Below are positions 46,260-57,153 of a stretch of 64,000 nt of DNA, piece by piece (within the stretch, counting starts at the first letter, position 1; each line of letters opens with the position of its first letter). Location: positions 323,926-387,925 of the forward strand of contig NW_027192213.1 in NCBI RefSeq assembly GCF_041956535.1, given 5' to 3'. Source of the stretch: Calcarisporiella thermophila CBS 279.70 (Eukaryota; Calcarisporiellomycota). The translations under genes and the position numbers were made by a program. The notes beneath the pieces were generated by a model, which was given only the letters and a program-made list of their open reading frames with translations, had not been told where the DNA came from and did not search any database.

Positions 46260-47752
46260 GGTTAGGAAGTTTCTGACTGGAATAGAATGAGGATATAATC
46301 TACAAACGCGTCTTCAAGATTTATTCCTTGCGTAAGCTCCATTGGGTGGCTTGGATTGGAGTGCCATTTCAAATTTTTCGTTTGGAGGATACCGGGTGGA
46401 GAGGAGAAGAGTCTAAGGGTAGAGAATGACCTCGTCTCTGCGGTATATCCCCGGAAGACCTGGCTGGATGACATGGCTACAGGCTAAACCCAGCTCTGCC
46501 ATCTACTTCACCATGAATAAATGTGACAGAAGAGTAGGCTATGAGTCAGAAGCAAGGATTTCAGCAGCAGGGTTTGTGCTGGTAGGAAACGTCTTGACGC
46601 GAAATTAATGACTGCTGCCACTGCTGGTCTCAACCTTTACCTTATCATAGCCATTGCTAGATAGTCTATCCCAGTTACCACGGTGTAAAGTTGTGCTTCT
46701 CAAGAAGGTTTATTCAGTTTCCACACGTTTCTTTCTCACGGAAAAATTCTCGGTATTGCCTCACCGAAACTTTCCTCATTTCAAGCGTCAATTGTGTATC
46801 CTAGACTCATAGAAGATGCGCGATAATCAAACCAAATTAAAATGATACTACAGATATAGGAAGGTGCAAATTTGAGGACACAATAAACCGTCCGTGACTA
46901 AAGAAAATGGAGCCGTGTTGGTTTTCGGAGAAGCCTATTCTATCCAAGCCAATAATGATAGAAGAGAGAATGTGAAAATGCTCTCAGCCATATCTACAAT
47001 ATTTAGACATAGTCTGCTAGTCTGTTAGCGTCGACTGTGCTTTCGAGAGTAAGCAAGTGGTATTAGCGTCTTGGCGGGTTGCCGGGACCGCGCTGACACC
47101 TCGTGAAAATCGGGTTAGCGTCAGGGGACGAGAGGCCAATGCGAAAGAGCACAAAATCGGCCGGAAATCTCGCGAGTGACCAGGTTACGAAAAGCCTCGG
47201 CTCCGTCAATGGCTTGTTCGTATTTCATCAGGTGAAAGAGAGCATTGGATGGCCGGGGCGGTGCTTTGATGGCGTGGATTTGGTATTTCCGGGAGAGCCA
47301 CTATGTTCCCGGGCAAATCCAGGGATTGCTTCTGAAGTTGGGCCGCGTGGAAGAGGCCGTCCCAGCCGGCACTGAGCTTCAATTTTTGCCGTCCCGCCGA
47401 GCACAATGGAGCAAAACGGCTCGCCGGGTGGCTGGCCATGGTTCGCGAAGCTCGGCTTCCATTGAGAACACCACTTCTGAAAATCCCGTCGGTATTCTGT
47501 CCAGGGGCTGCCCGGGCGTTCTCTAGGGGAAAAGGCGGTAGCCGCTCGTTCTACAATGCACGAGCAGAACCTTTGCGCGCACACCCGAGGTTACACTGCA
47601 AGTCACAATGCGCGAAGAGGCGAATGGGGAGGAGGCAAGATAGGATGGACAGCTGGCATTAGAAAGCGGCATTGTCGTAAGCACAGTAGCAAAACCTTTA
47701 TCCCGCACGCGTCAGCTTACGGCGGCCAGCATTTTTGCAGCCGTCAGGCAAG
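46260..47752. promoter_or_regulatory. Long upstream region between RPT4 and SCT1, GC-rich in its right half
   Basis: Divergent starts face away from this 1.5-kb interval. The left part (46260-47000) resembles ordinary AT-rich spacer. From about 47030 to 47740 it becomes GC-rich, with overlapping open frames on both strands (for example 47228-47584 minus, 118 codons) and no recognisable domain. The octamer TTAGCGTC occurs three times in the same orientation at 47025-47032, 47063-47070 and 47115-47122. I consider this a regulatory region for SCT1 (or RPT4) rather than a gene. Confidence 0.45.
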
Positions 47753-48312
47753 AGTTATATATAGCCCGACTGTGCTTCCGCCCGAGCGTTTTAGGCGATG
47801 CGAATCCGCGTTGGACAAAAATTTGTGTGCTTGCAAAATTTGATTTCATACAAAGTTCTCTTCTCACCTTGCATTTTGTTCTCGCACCTTTTAATCCTAA
47901 TTATTACCAGCAATACCAGGGGCTCATTCTCTCGCAATCTCTGCGCTCATCTTCTCCATCCGTTGGCTTTGCATTTGGATCTGACAAGAAAGAGGGGGCG
48001 ATTGCTGCTTACTTCCTCTGCTTATCCTTCTCTTGGTGTATTCCGCTTTTTATTTTTCTTTTTCTTTCTTCGATTTGTTTCCTAGTGCAAATAATCTCTT
48101 ATTTTCTTCTCTATTTTTATTTCCATTTAATCCCTTTTGATCCGCCATTCCTTGCGCCTGTCAATCGTGAAGTGAAAGCTTGGTTAGAGGTTCCGATTTG
48201 GTATTTTTTTCCCGCCTTCTTTTATTGCTATTCGATCGAATTTTCCCACCCTTTCTCTACGACGTATCTAATGGTTTGTCTAGTAGCAAACTACATCCAT
48301 GCCCAGATCGAA
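47753..48312 (+). promoter_or_regulatory. TATA box and long leader of SCT1/GPT2
   Basis: GTTATATATAGCCC (about 47754-47766) is a good TATA element. The predicted leader then runs over 500 nt and is strongly pyrimidine-rich. The first ATG (47798) opens a 95-codon upstream frame ending at 48085, in a different frame from SCT1. The SCT1 frame is open through most of the leader but has its first ATGs only at 48271 and 48313. A leader intron could remove this part. Confidence 0.45.
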
Positions 48313-50658
48313 ATGAGCGAAAAACGAAGTCTATCTTATGACCTTTTCGTGTGGTTCTTCAACATCCTCCTGGATATATTCTTCCGCGAGATTCAGCCGC
48401 GCGGTGCACACAAAATCCCGCTAGAAGGTCCTGTTATTTTTGTCGCAGCACCCCATGCGAATCAGGTTCGGGTGGCACCAGGGGATTAGGATTCTATAGA
48501 TGGATATTGACCTGTTTCTATTACCAGTTTGTCGATCCCCTTGTATTAATGCGCGAATGCCCGCGCAGAGTGTCATTCCTCATTGCCGAAAAGTCTACGC
48601 GACGAGCCCTAGTGGGCGCTTTCGCTCGTGCAGTTCACTCTATCCCCGTCACGCGTCCTCAAGACATCACTAAAACAGGCCGCGGGCGCATCCGCCTCGC
48701 GGACCGCTACAACACTCCCACGCGGATCACAGGCGAGGGCACCCAATTCACTCAGTTCGCCCCAGGGTATCAGATCCACCTGCCTAAAAACGGAGGCGCT
48801 GCCGAGATCGTGGAGATCATCTCTGACACCGAATGCGTCATCAAGAGGGAGTTCAAGGACCTCACGGCCCTGGAGATGCTCACGTCGGAGGAGGGCTCAT
48901 CCTACAAGTATGCTCCACCCGTCAATCAGACCGAGGTATACAAGCAAGTGTTTAAGGAGTTGGCGAACGGGCATTGTGTCGGGATTTTCCCCGAGGGCGG
49001 CAGCCATGATCGTGGGGAAATCATGCCCCTGAAGGCCGGGGTAACCATCATGGCGTTGGGCGCCATGGCTAGCAACCCGGACGTGGATGTGAAGATTGTG
49101 CCGTGTGGTAACTACGGATTTCTCTGCGAAGCATGCGGGAATCTCTTCCTTGACTGACGCTTTTTGAATTAGGGCTCAACTATTTCCATGCGCATCGTTT
49201 CCGGTCTCGTGCGGTCGTGGAGTTTGGTCAACCCATCTCCGTGTCCCGCGAGCTGGTGGAGAAATACAAGCTTGGAGGGGCCGAGAAGCGGGAAGCCTGT
49301 GGCAAACTGCTCGATACCATCTACAATGCCCTGAAATCGGTCACCGTCAACGCACCCGACTACGAAACGCTCATGGTAACCATCTCGTGACCGTGGTTGG
49401 GACGCAACCACTCATGATGCTAATTTTCTTTCTTGTTTTTCTTCTCTGTTTCTTCCAATAGTTGATTCAAGCGGCACGTCGCCTCTACAAGCCGGCTCAC
49501 CGTAGGCTTCACATCTCACAAGTGGTCGAGTTGAACCGACGCCTCGTATACGGATACAATCTCTTCAAAGATGAGCCCAAGGTCAAAGAGCTGAAACACA
49601 AGGTCTCCGCCTACAATCAGCTGCTTAAGTACCACGGCCTCAAAGATCACCAGGTGCAAAAGGCCGCGCTGCACGGGGGCCATGCGTTATCGCTGCTCAT
49701 CTACCGCATGTTCTGGCTGGCCTTCTGGGGCATCCTTTCCCTGCCGGGTGCCATTTTGAATCTGCCGGTGGCCATTGTGGCCAGGGTGATTAGTTCGCAG
49801 AAGGCGAAGGAGGCCCTTGCCGCCTCCACGGTCAAGATTGCGGGGCGAGATGTCCTGGCCACATGGAAGCTGCTGGTGGCGCTCGTCCTGGTGCCCCTTC
49901 TCTATTTCTCCTACACCATGCTCGTGCTCTTCCTCACCCTGCGCTACGATTTGGCCTTCAAATGGAAGTTTTGGCTCCCCGTTTTGACGTGGGTGACCCT
50001 TCCGATTTTGAGCTACATGAGCCTGCGCTTTGCGGAAAACGGCATGGACATATACAAATCGTTGCAGCCCCTCCTTCTCTCGCTACTGCCCTGGGAGCGC
50101 ACGAGCGTGGTCAACCTGAGGACGGTCAGGGAGCGGCTGAGCAGCGACATCACCGAGCTGATCAACGAATATGGACCCAAGGTGTTCCCCGACTTTGACC
50201 CGAATCGGGTCGCCCTCGAGCGACATGAGGGCCGCCCACTGACGCCGACGCCGTCCTCGGCGCGGTTAGCGGGCGGCTTCTTCACCACCCCTCTCGAATG
50301 GCTCGACGACAAGGTGTTCCAGTGGGGCCGGGCGGACGACCAGGAGGCCGACGAGTACTTTTTCTTTTTGGATCGGCGCGGACCCGGCGGATTCTCCTCG
50401 CGCTCGCGATCCCGGTCGCGAACCCCCAGTGGAAGTTCGTCGCGGGCACGATCACGCACGAGCAGCTTTGGGACCGGGTTTGGGGGCGAGGGGTTGCGGG
50501 TGGAGGCCATGACCGAGCTCTCGAGAGACAAACCGTTCGCCGAGCTCACCCGTAAGGCAAGGGACAAGTCGCGGGAGCGCTACTTGAAGCCACCGGGGAT
50601 CGAGTTCACCGTTGGAAATGGGAACGTGGCGTCGGAGGAGGAGAAGAAGCATAACTGA
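48313..50658 (+). CDS. SCT1: Glycerol-3-phosphate / dihydroxyacetone-phosphate acyltransferase
   Basis: An ER membrane acyltransferase (Sct1/Gpt2 type) that makes lysophosphatidate, the first step of glycerolipid synthesis. Exons: 48313-48465, 48528-49107, 49173-49375, 49462-50658. The start MSEKRSLSYDLFVWFFNILL runs into the first membrane segment; an in-frame ATG at 48271 is an alternative. Catalytic motif I is HANQFVDP (H-x4-D) formed across the first splice; other motifs are RVSFLIAEKSTRR, VGIFPEGGSHDRGEIMPLKA (G3P-binding FPEGGSHD) and KIVPCGLNYFHAHRFRSRA. C-terminal membrane segments follow (LLIYRMFWLAFWGILSLPGA, LLVALVLVPLLYFSYTMLVL, FWLPVLTWVTLPILSYMSLR). The tail is Ser/Arg-rich (SRSRSRSRTPSGSSSRARS), a likely phosphorylation region as in the yeast enzymes. 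SCT1 versus GPT2 cannot be separated. Confidence 0.93.
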
Positions 50659-51056
50659 GCCGTGGAGATGCATCCATATTTATCCTCATCGTTCTCCATT
50701 TTCTCTCTTTCTATTTATATACTCTTATGTTTACCCCCCCCCCCTCCCTCCTCCTCCTCCTCCGCCTCCTCTCTTTACGCACCTTCTGTTTGGGCTGGGT
50801 TGTTCCACGGGAAAAAAAAGAAGGGTTTATAACAGCTATTTTCTATATACAATTTTGTGTGTACTTCTTTTCACCTCTTTTCCTTCCTAATCCTTCGTTA
50901 TCTTTTATCTAGATGTTTTTTGTCTTTCACTGCTAGCAACCATACGCCTTGTTCATATTTTCATATCCAAAAGGAATATATATATATATATATTTTTCAA
51001 ATTGAGGTCAGAAAAAAGTAATACACGCACACTGGTCGAAATGCAAGGGATTTTCT
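50659..51056. other. Convergent 3' region, SCT1 / CGI121
   Basis: 398 bp of pyrimidine-rich low-complexity sequence with a poly(C)/CCT tract (50733-50770) and a (TA)n run (about 50977-50992). These are typical microsatellites; no gene is seen. Confidence 0.45.
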
Positions 51057-51784
51057 CTAAAAGCTCTTCACCGCCATCGCCCCCAGTATTAGGCTAATTG
51101 CCTCCTGCTTGTTGTTTATGCTCTCTCCAAGTTTATAGCACTAGAATAAGAGCATGGAGAAATGAACCAAGGCCAAACAGCCTGCGAACAGTTCACGGGG
51201 GCGCTTACCTTCTTCAGTGCGTTCATGTCGGTGAAGGTATCGAGTTCTGCCAGGGGAACCAGCTCACCCTCCACCACGCCCTTCAGTTCCTCCTGGAAAA
51301 TAAGGGGGTCAATAACATGAGCATGAACAGATATGCACAGATGAATGGAAGCGGGCTAGTACCTCGTCGGCCTCCTTTCCGATCTTGGCAATCACCAGGG
51401 CATCCGTGTCTTCCTTAATTCCAAACTTCCGTAATGCCTCCGATATACTCGAGGTGGGCTCGAGGTTGTAGAGGATCTCGGAATAGAGGGTGCGGGTTTT
51501 CAGGCTGTTATGCTGTTGGTCATGGACCGCCTTGTTGGCTGCCACAAGGACTTGGAAGGGATCTAGTAGCTGCAGGGGAGAGCACAAGACAAGGTGAGCA
51601 GTTCTAGTTCTTGATGAGGGACCAATGCCAGACGAACCATGCGCGCATCAACAAACGCGTACGAGAGCGATGGGTCACCTTTCAGGAGCCGCTCGCGCAG
51701 GGAGGCTGTGTTTCTCACATTGCGGAAGAGGGCGAGATGGATTTTACCAGCGGCGGGATAGAGATCGAGATTGTATGATTCCAT
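51057..51784 (-). CDS. CGI121: KEOPS/EKC complex subunit CGI121 (TPRKB)
   Basis: Cgi121 binds the kinase Bud32 and tRNA in the KEOPS complex, which makes the t6A modification of tRNAs. Exon 1 (51784 to about 51638) starts MESYNLDLYPAAGKIHLALF and includes LRERLLKGDPSLSYAFVDAR. Exon 2 gives LLDPFQVLVAANKAVHDQQH, KTRTLYSEILYNLEPTSSIS and EALRKFGIKEDTDALVIAKI, a clear family signature. Exon 3 is EELKGVVEGELVPLAELDTF. The last exon joins after MNALKK to CYKLGESINNKQEAISLILG and AMAVKSF, stop at 51057, matching the usual YKI..E end. About 185 residues. The donor of exon 1 (GTTCGT) is weak. Confidence 0.92.
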
Positions 51785-52682
51785 GCCAATGTAACTCTGT
51801 TTTTAGACTTTGCCGCCGGGCCGTGGTGAGGTTGTTTGAATTCAGGAGCATCCTAGCCTGCCCTCAAGCCGGTGCCAATGTTGGGAGCTGGAGATCACAA
51901 CAAAGGCCCGACTCACCGGCGCTAATTGGGCACAGCGGGTGGCTTGTGGGCGGGGTGGCCTCCATTATTAATTGCAACCATCTCCCCTATGCGCACGAAA
52001 TTGATTGTATTCAGGTGGGGCGCCTAGGTCATGCATGCGCAGGATACCTCCACAAAACTCCAGGCTTCATTTCAAGCAGGCCCACCCTGTATGCACCGGA
52101 TTGTTCCCAGGGGGCGAGCGCATACTGATCTTGTTGTAGCTCGCGCTGCCGTGGGCCGGCCGTGTTGGGGGAGGAGCTGCGGAGGAGGAGGCGATCGGCG
52201 AGGGGAGGCGGGCGAGAGGAGGACGAAGGGCTGAGGGCAATGGAGCTGACCGCCGAGCATCTCTGCAACCCATTTGCCATGGGGAGCAAGGGCAGCCAAT
52301 GCGCCCTTCAAAACTGCACCGCCGATCTTGCCTGCCCATCGCTCCACCATTTTAGCCGCAGCGTCACATCTAACAAATAAAGGCCGCCCAATTACATCAC
52401 GGGCCGGGCCGGTTAGGGGTCTGCGGCGCCAAATGCAGGAAAGGTTTTTGGAGAGCATTCCACTGAAAACTTCTCGAAAGACCTCCCGCTACTCGTTCTA
52501 AATTAAATTTTCTGTTTTCGCTCAATTTTTCTGTTTTTCTCTTTCACGCTGGCCTCCTCTCCTCGCCTCTCCCCCATCAAAATCCAAACGCTAATCCGAA
52601 CCAAGCCGATATATGCCTCCCCAATCTCCCGCCTCTGCCTCCATTCACTCCCCCTGTCTAGTCTCCCTCCCTTTTGGCATTA
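51785..52682. promoter_or_regulatory. GC-rich divergent region, CGI121 / FRAY-like kinase
   Basis: 898 bp between divergent starts. The middle (51820-52460) is GC-rich with many overlapping open frames on both strands, the longest at 52072-52458 (minus, 128 codons), none with a domain or good splice sites. The last 170 bp are C/T-rich, as expected directly before a fungal gene. I interpret it as upstream regulatory DNA. Confidence 0.45.
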
Positions 52683-55135
52683 ATGCATCCGCTTCCCCCC
52701 GAACCGCTCTCCAAGCAGCACAATGCTGCATCGGCACCCCATCGCCAGAACAATCGTAGCGATTCCTTCGATGAGCTTCCTTGTGGGCGCCAAGACAATA
52801 CCGTACAATCCCGAGCGTCCAATCCTGCTGCATGCGATCAAGGGATGGAGGATGGGGGCTTTCCGGCGAGCTCCTTTGCCGTGGAACAGCAGGAAATGTT
52901 GGTGAAGAGCGCAAGAACGGTGCAAGATCGCCGGAGAGCTAACCAAAAGGTGGGCAGCTTTGAAGATCGGCCGAAGGAATCCCTCCCGGATCAGGATCAA
53001 GAAGCGGAGCAGAGCGCTGCTTCCAAACTGCGCTACGAATGCGACTCCATCGACGAATACTCTCTTGCAGGCCTCGATGAAAGCATCCATTACGACTGGG
53101 CGAATGTGCCTGCACATGGCATGCATCTTTCCTCCGATGCACAGCCCCCCGCTTATTTGTCCGTCCAGGCTCAATCCTCCCCCAAGGAAAAATTCAAATC
53201 CAGCAAAAGCCTTTCGAATCGCCTCCGCTCATGTTCTCATTCCCCCGTCCCCCAACCCACCCTCCTCACACCGCAGTACCTGCAGCCAAAACCCTCGCCC
53301 ACGAACATGGGCGTTCGTTTCTCCCATCTAAGCGAAAAGCCTTCCCTCTCGCGCAAGCTCTCGTGGGATGCAGAAAAGCTCAAGAGCTTGGCGGCGTTCA
53401 AACGCCGGCCCTCTCTGGTAAAGAAGCGCGAGAAGGAACGAGAGGCTGTGCGCGAGAGCCGATTCTTGGCCGAGAACAACTACATCACCTATTCTGTCGA
53501 TATCGAGGACTATGAAATCAAATATCCTATCGGTATGTCTTATTGCCCGAACTGGTCTCGAATGGATTTGGATCGTGCTAACCCTCGTCTATGCGCCTGT
53601 TTAGGACGTGGGGCCACTGCGACCGTGTACTATGCCCTCTACAAGTCTAAGCTTCCGGTCGCACTGAAGATTCTTGACCTGGATCGGTTTCAACGGAACC
53701 AGATCGACGAATTAAGGGTCGGTATTTCTCTCCTTTGACGGTTTCGTACCCCCAGCCCTAACCTCTATGCCTTACCCCCACTTTCAGAAAGAGACCCAAA
53801 TCATGAGCTTATGCAGGCACCCTAACCTTCTCCCAGTTTACCGCTCATTTGTCCATGGCTCGCAGCTTTACATCGTTACCCCGAATCTCTCTGCTGGTGA
53901 GTCATTCTTCTTAGTTCTTCTTCCTCTTTGAATCCCTCACGATAAAAAAAAAATTCTCGACTCTTATCAATATAAGGTTCATGCAAGGATCTCATTCGCG
54001 CCTCCTTTCCCAACGGGCTCCCCGAGCCGATGATCGCCTGTATCCTTTTTCAGGCATTGCAGGGTTTGCGGTATCTTCACCAAAACTGTCTCATCCATCG
54101 CGATATTAAGGCTGCCAATCTCCTCTTGGACAAAGAAACCGGCCAAGTGCTACTTGCCGATTTTGGCGTCTCACGTATGGATACTCCCGCCGCCGATGAG
54201 CGCAACGGTAGATACAGCTTTGTAGGCACCCCTTCTTGGATGGCGCCCGAGGTGATTGAGAGGAAAAACTACGATGCCATGGTGGACATGTGGAGTTTCG
54301 GCATCACCGCGCTGGAACTCGCCTATGGGGGCGCACCCTACGCGAAGCTTCCCCCCAGAAAGGTCCTACTCCTCACCCTACAGAATAGCCCCCCAAGGCT
54401 CGACCGCTCTCGATGCGTATACCCGTACAGCCGTGCTTTCGAAAACATGATTGAGCTGTGTCTGCATAAAGACCCTAAGCAACGGTAGATCTCCTATCCA
54501 TTTGGACGAATTCCTTGACATTATCATTGAACTTTTTTTTTTGCTTGCTTCCCATTAGTCTCACTGCAGAGAAAGCCCTGCATCACGCCTTCTTCCGCCG
54601 TGCGCCACCTCCCAGCTACCTCGCCTCTATTCTCAATATGTCCAAGCAGCCTTCGGTCCAGGAAAATTCACAGCTCACCCTGAAGCGATCGCAAGAGGTT
54701 GCAGAGAGGCGCCCTAGCGCAAACCCTCAGTCGTGGGATTTCGACACGTCCGGCGATGACCATCAGCTACAGGTTCAGCCGGCGTCTCCGCCTCCCGCGC
54801 CGCCACCCGCCATTCATATTTCGCCTCCTTCGTCGCCGATGCCTTCCCCCTCGCTCATCCACTCCCCCGATGACGACAGGGCGCCGGGAACGGACGACCT
54901 GTCCCTCTCCGAGCCGTCTCCAAGGCGGGATAACCTTCGCCTCATCATTCCACAGCCGTCCCGCAAGCGCGCAGATTCGCTGTCTTCGGCGGGTGAATCT
55001 GATGAGGCCATTACTCCAACCTCCTCCTACCCCTCATCGCCCTCCTCCTTGTCCAGTGCGAAGGCCAAGGACGAAGATGCGCGAACTCCAGCCTTCGTCT
55101 CCGCCTGGTCGGGCTACACTAGCTATTCTGCGTAA
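52683..55135 (+). CDS. STE20-family protein kinase, FRAY/OSR1-like
   Basis: A Ser/Thr kinase close to the OSR1/SPAK/FRAY branch of STE20 kinases. Exons: 52683-53533, 53605-53717, 53788-53896, 53977-54484, 54559-55135. The first true ATG is at 52683. A roughly 280-residue low-complexity N-terminal region precedes the kinase: IEDYEIKYPIGRGATATVYY (glycine loop), LPVALKILDLDRFQ (lysine), LRKETQIMSLCRHPNLLPVY, LIHRDIKAANLLLDKETGQV (catalytic loop), LADFGVSRMDT (DFG), YSFVGTPSWMAPEVIERKNY (activation segment) and WSFGITALELAYGGAPYAKL. After HKDPKQRLTAEKALHHAFFR the Ser/Pro-rich C-terminus (about 190 residues) lacks the CCT docking domain of animal OSR1/SPAK. Upstream activator unknown. Confidence 0.92.
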
Positions 55136-55563
55136 GCACTTGGAGGTAATCGCTTAGCTCCCCCCCCCCCTCCTGGCCATTGTATTTTTTGTTTTTTCGC
55201 TTATACTTGGGATTCATTTCTCTCCCTCTATCCATCTCTGTCCATATTTTCGTTAATATTTATCGACCCCCCTTCTTTTATTATATAAATACGCGTCGCA
55301 TGCTGACAAATACTTGCGTCTTTTTTCCTCATTGATATAGATTCCTTTCCCTTTTCCCTCGAAGTGCTTTAGATTTTCCCCCTCTTCCTTACACTTTGTA
55401 TAAATAAAAGATCCAAGACCCTCTCTTTCGTAGCAAGGCAAAGTCTCATTTTATGCTCGGAATTTCAAAAGGAGGTAAAAACAAAGAAAAATATACACAC
55501 AAAAACAAACGGGACAAAATAACTACATAGCAGGAAAGCGGAGGGGTGAGGGGGGGGATGCTT
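55136..55563. other. Convergent 3' region, kinase / SWD1
   Basis: 428 bp, pyrimidine-rich on the plus strand, with poly(C) at about 55158-55168 and an AT-rich middle. No gene seen. Confidence 0.4.
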
Positions 55564-57153
55564 TTAAACCACGTCGGCCTCGCTTTCTTCGGCCATCTCC
55601 TCGTCCTCCGCCTCCTCTTCCTCCTCCTCGGTTCCGCCCCCCTCCTCTTCCTCCACGTCCTCCTCGGGGATGGCCGGCAGGTTCAGCAGCACGTCCTCCT
55701 CCCCCTCCCCTTCAAACGAATGGAAAATGGTGGTCACGTCCACCTCCTCCCGCTCCATCTCCTCCATCTGCAACCGGTCCCGCAACTTGACCTCGGGCAC
55801 CACATCGAACTCGTCCTCGCGCTCCTCATACTCGATGTTCTCCTCCAGCTCCTCGAAGTCCGGCGCAAACGCGCTCCACGACTGCTGTCGGCCCCTTCCC
55901 CAAAGATACATGTCCCCGTAGTTCGTCACGGAGGCCACCACCGGCATGCTGGGGTGCCACGCCACGTCCTCCAAGGGGTCCTTCGGGCCCTGCAGAATCT
56001 TGGTGAGGATGCCCGTGCCCCGGTCCCAAATGTAGATGCTGTGCTCCGCTTTGTGGGCGCTCCCGCCAATGACGTATTCGTCGTCCGCGCTGAACCCACA
56101 CTGCGACCACTGCGTCCTAGAGACCAGGTCCTGGAACTTGTGCTGGAGGTGGGGATGCCCTTCATCGTCGAGTGAGAACACCCGAATGATACGGTCATTT
56201 GCGTTGACCGCGAGATCTCTACCGTGCATATGGGAAGGGGGGAAGAGTGGAAGAGGTTAATCAGCGGGTGAGCGCAGCAGACGTGGTCGCACGAGTGGGC
56301 TTACCTTCCCCTTCGGCCCAGGTGGATCTGTTTAATTCCGCTGGTTGTGATTCGGATGGAATGCAGTACCTAGGATCGCAGCGTTCACGTTAGCTGGAAG
56401 TTCCTGCACTTTCATGGGCTATCATCTCAAAGGGTCTCACCTTCAACGTGGCCACGTCTATAATGTAGATAAATCCTCTTGAATTCCCGGTGTAAATTCG
56501 CTCGCCGGTCAGGTCGAAGCAAAGCGTTGTCACTGTGCCCGAAGAGTGCTCTTCCCCCTCTGGAGAGGTGGGGATGTCTCGCTGGTGAATACGGCCGTCC
56601 GAAAGCTCCACAAGGACCGGCGCCTCCTGGAAAAGCGACGCCGCGAATACAAAGCTATACACAACAAGGAAGAGCATCGGTAGTATTCCAAGTGTTTGTG
56701 TCTCGCGGATGAAATTGCAGGGCTTACTTATTGCGCGGATGCATAACGGCTCTGCTGACTGCCGCTCCAAACCGAACATCCCGCTTCCTCCCCTCGACCA
56801 AGTCCCAAAATATGCATTTCATGTCCTCCCCTCCCGTCAACAAGTACCGCCCATTTCTTGACCAGCTCAAGCTAGTCACCGGCCGAACATGCCCAATGAG
56901 CTGGCGGGCGACACTGTGAGTGTCAAAGTCCCAGACAAGACATGCTCCAGAGGCACAGCCCGCAGCCAGGAGGGTTCCCCATCGGTTAAAGGCACACGTT
57001 CGCACCCCTAAATCTGGGATCTCCTCTTCGATGACATCTGGGAAATCCTGATCGAATGGGTCTGGCAGAGAAGAAGTAGATGTCAATGTGAGAGGCCTCG
57101 AGACCCAGTCTGGTAAAGTTTTCCGCCACCTTACCAAGAAGTTCAAGATTCAT
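55564..57153 (-). CDS. SWD1: COMPASS subunit SWD1 / RBBP5 (WD40)
   Basis: RBBP5/Swd1 is a core WD40 subunit of the COMPASS/MLL H3K4 methyltransferase complex. The start is a short exon reading MNLELL (57153 downwards), which splices (GTAAGG at 57136-57131) to DPFDQDFPDVIEEEIPDLGV; this gives the family's MNLELL opening and RTCAFNRWGTLLAAGCASGA. WD repeats follow: GHVRPVTSLSWSRNGRYLLT, VTTLCFDLTGERIYTGNSRG, RDLAVNANDRIIRVFSLDDE, LEDVAWHPSMPVVASVTNYG and MYLWGRGRQQSWSAFAPDFE, the last being the RBBP5 anchor. The C-terminal hinge is very acidic (EEREDEFDVVPEVKLRDRLQ and an all-Glu/Asp tail). Four or five exons. The methionine in the ORF preceding the true start is only intron translation. Confidence 0.94.

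Noticed and set aside
46260-46440. Proteasome-associated control element upstream of RPT4
   Set aside because: GGTGGC occurs near 46345, but the full GGTGGCAAA site is absent.
47228-47584. 118-codon minus frame in the GC-rich region
   Set aside because: GC-rich DNA opens several overlapping frames on both strands; no domain or splice sites support any.
52072-52458. 128-codon minus frame between CGI121 and the kinase
   Set aside because: Low-complexity, Pro/Arg/Ala-rich, overlapped by other frames; likely chance in GC-rich regulatory DNA.
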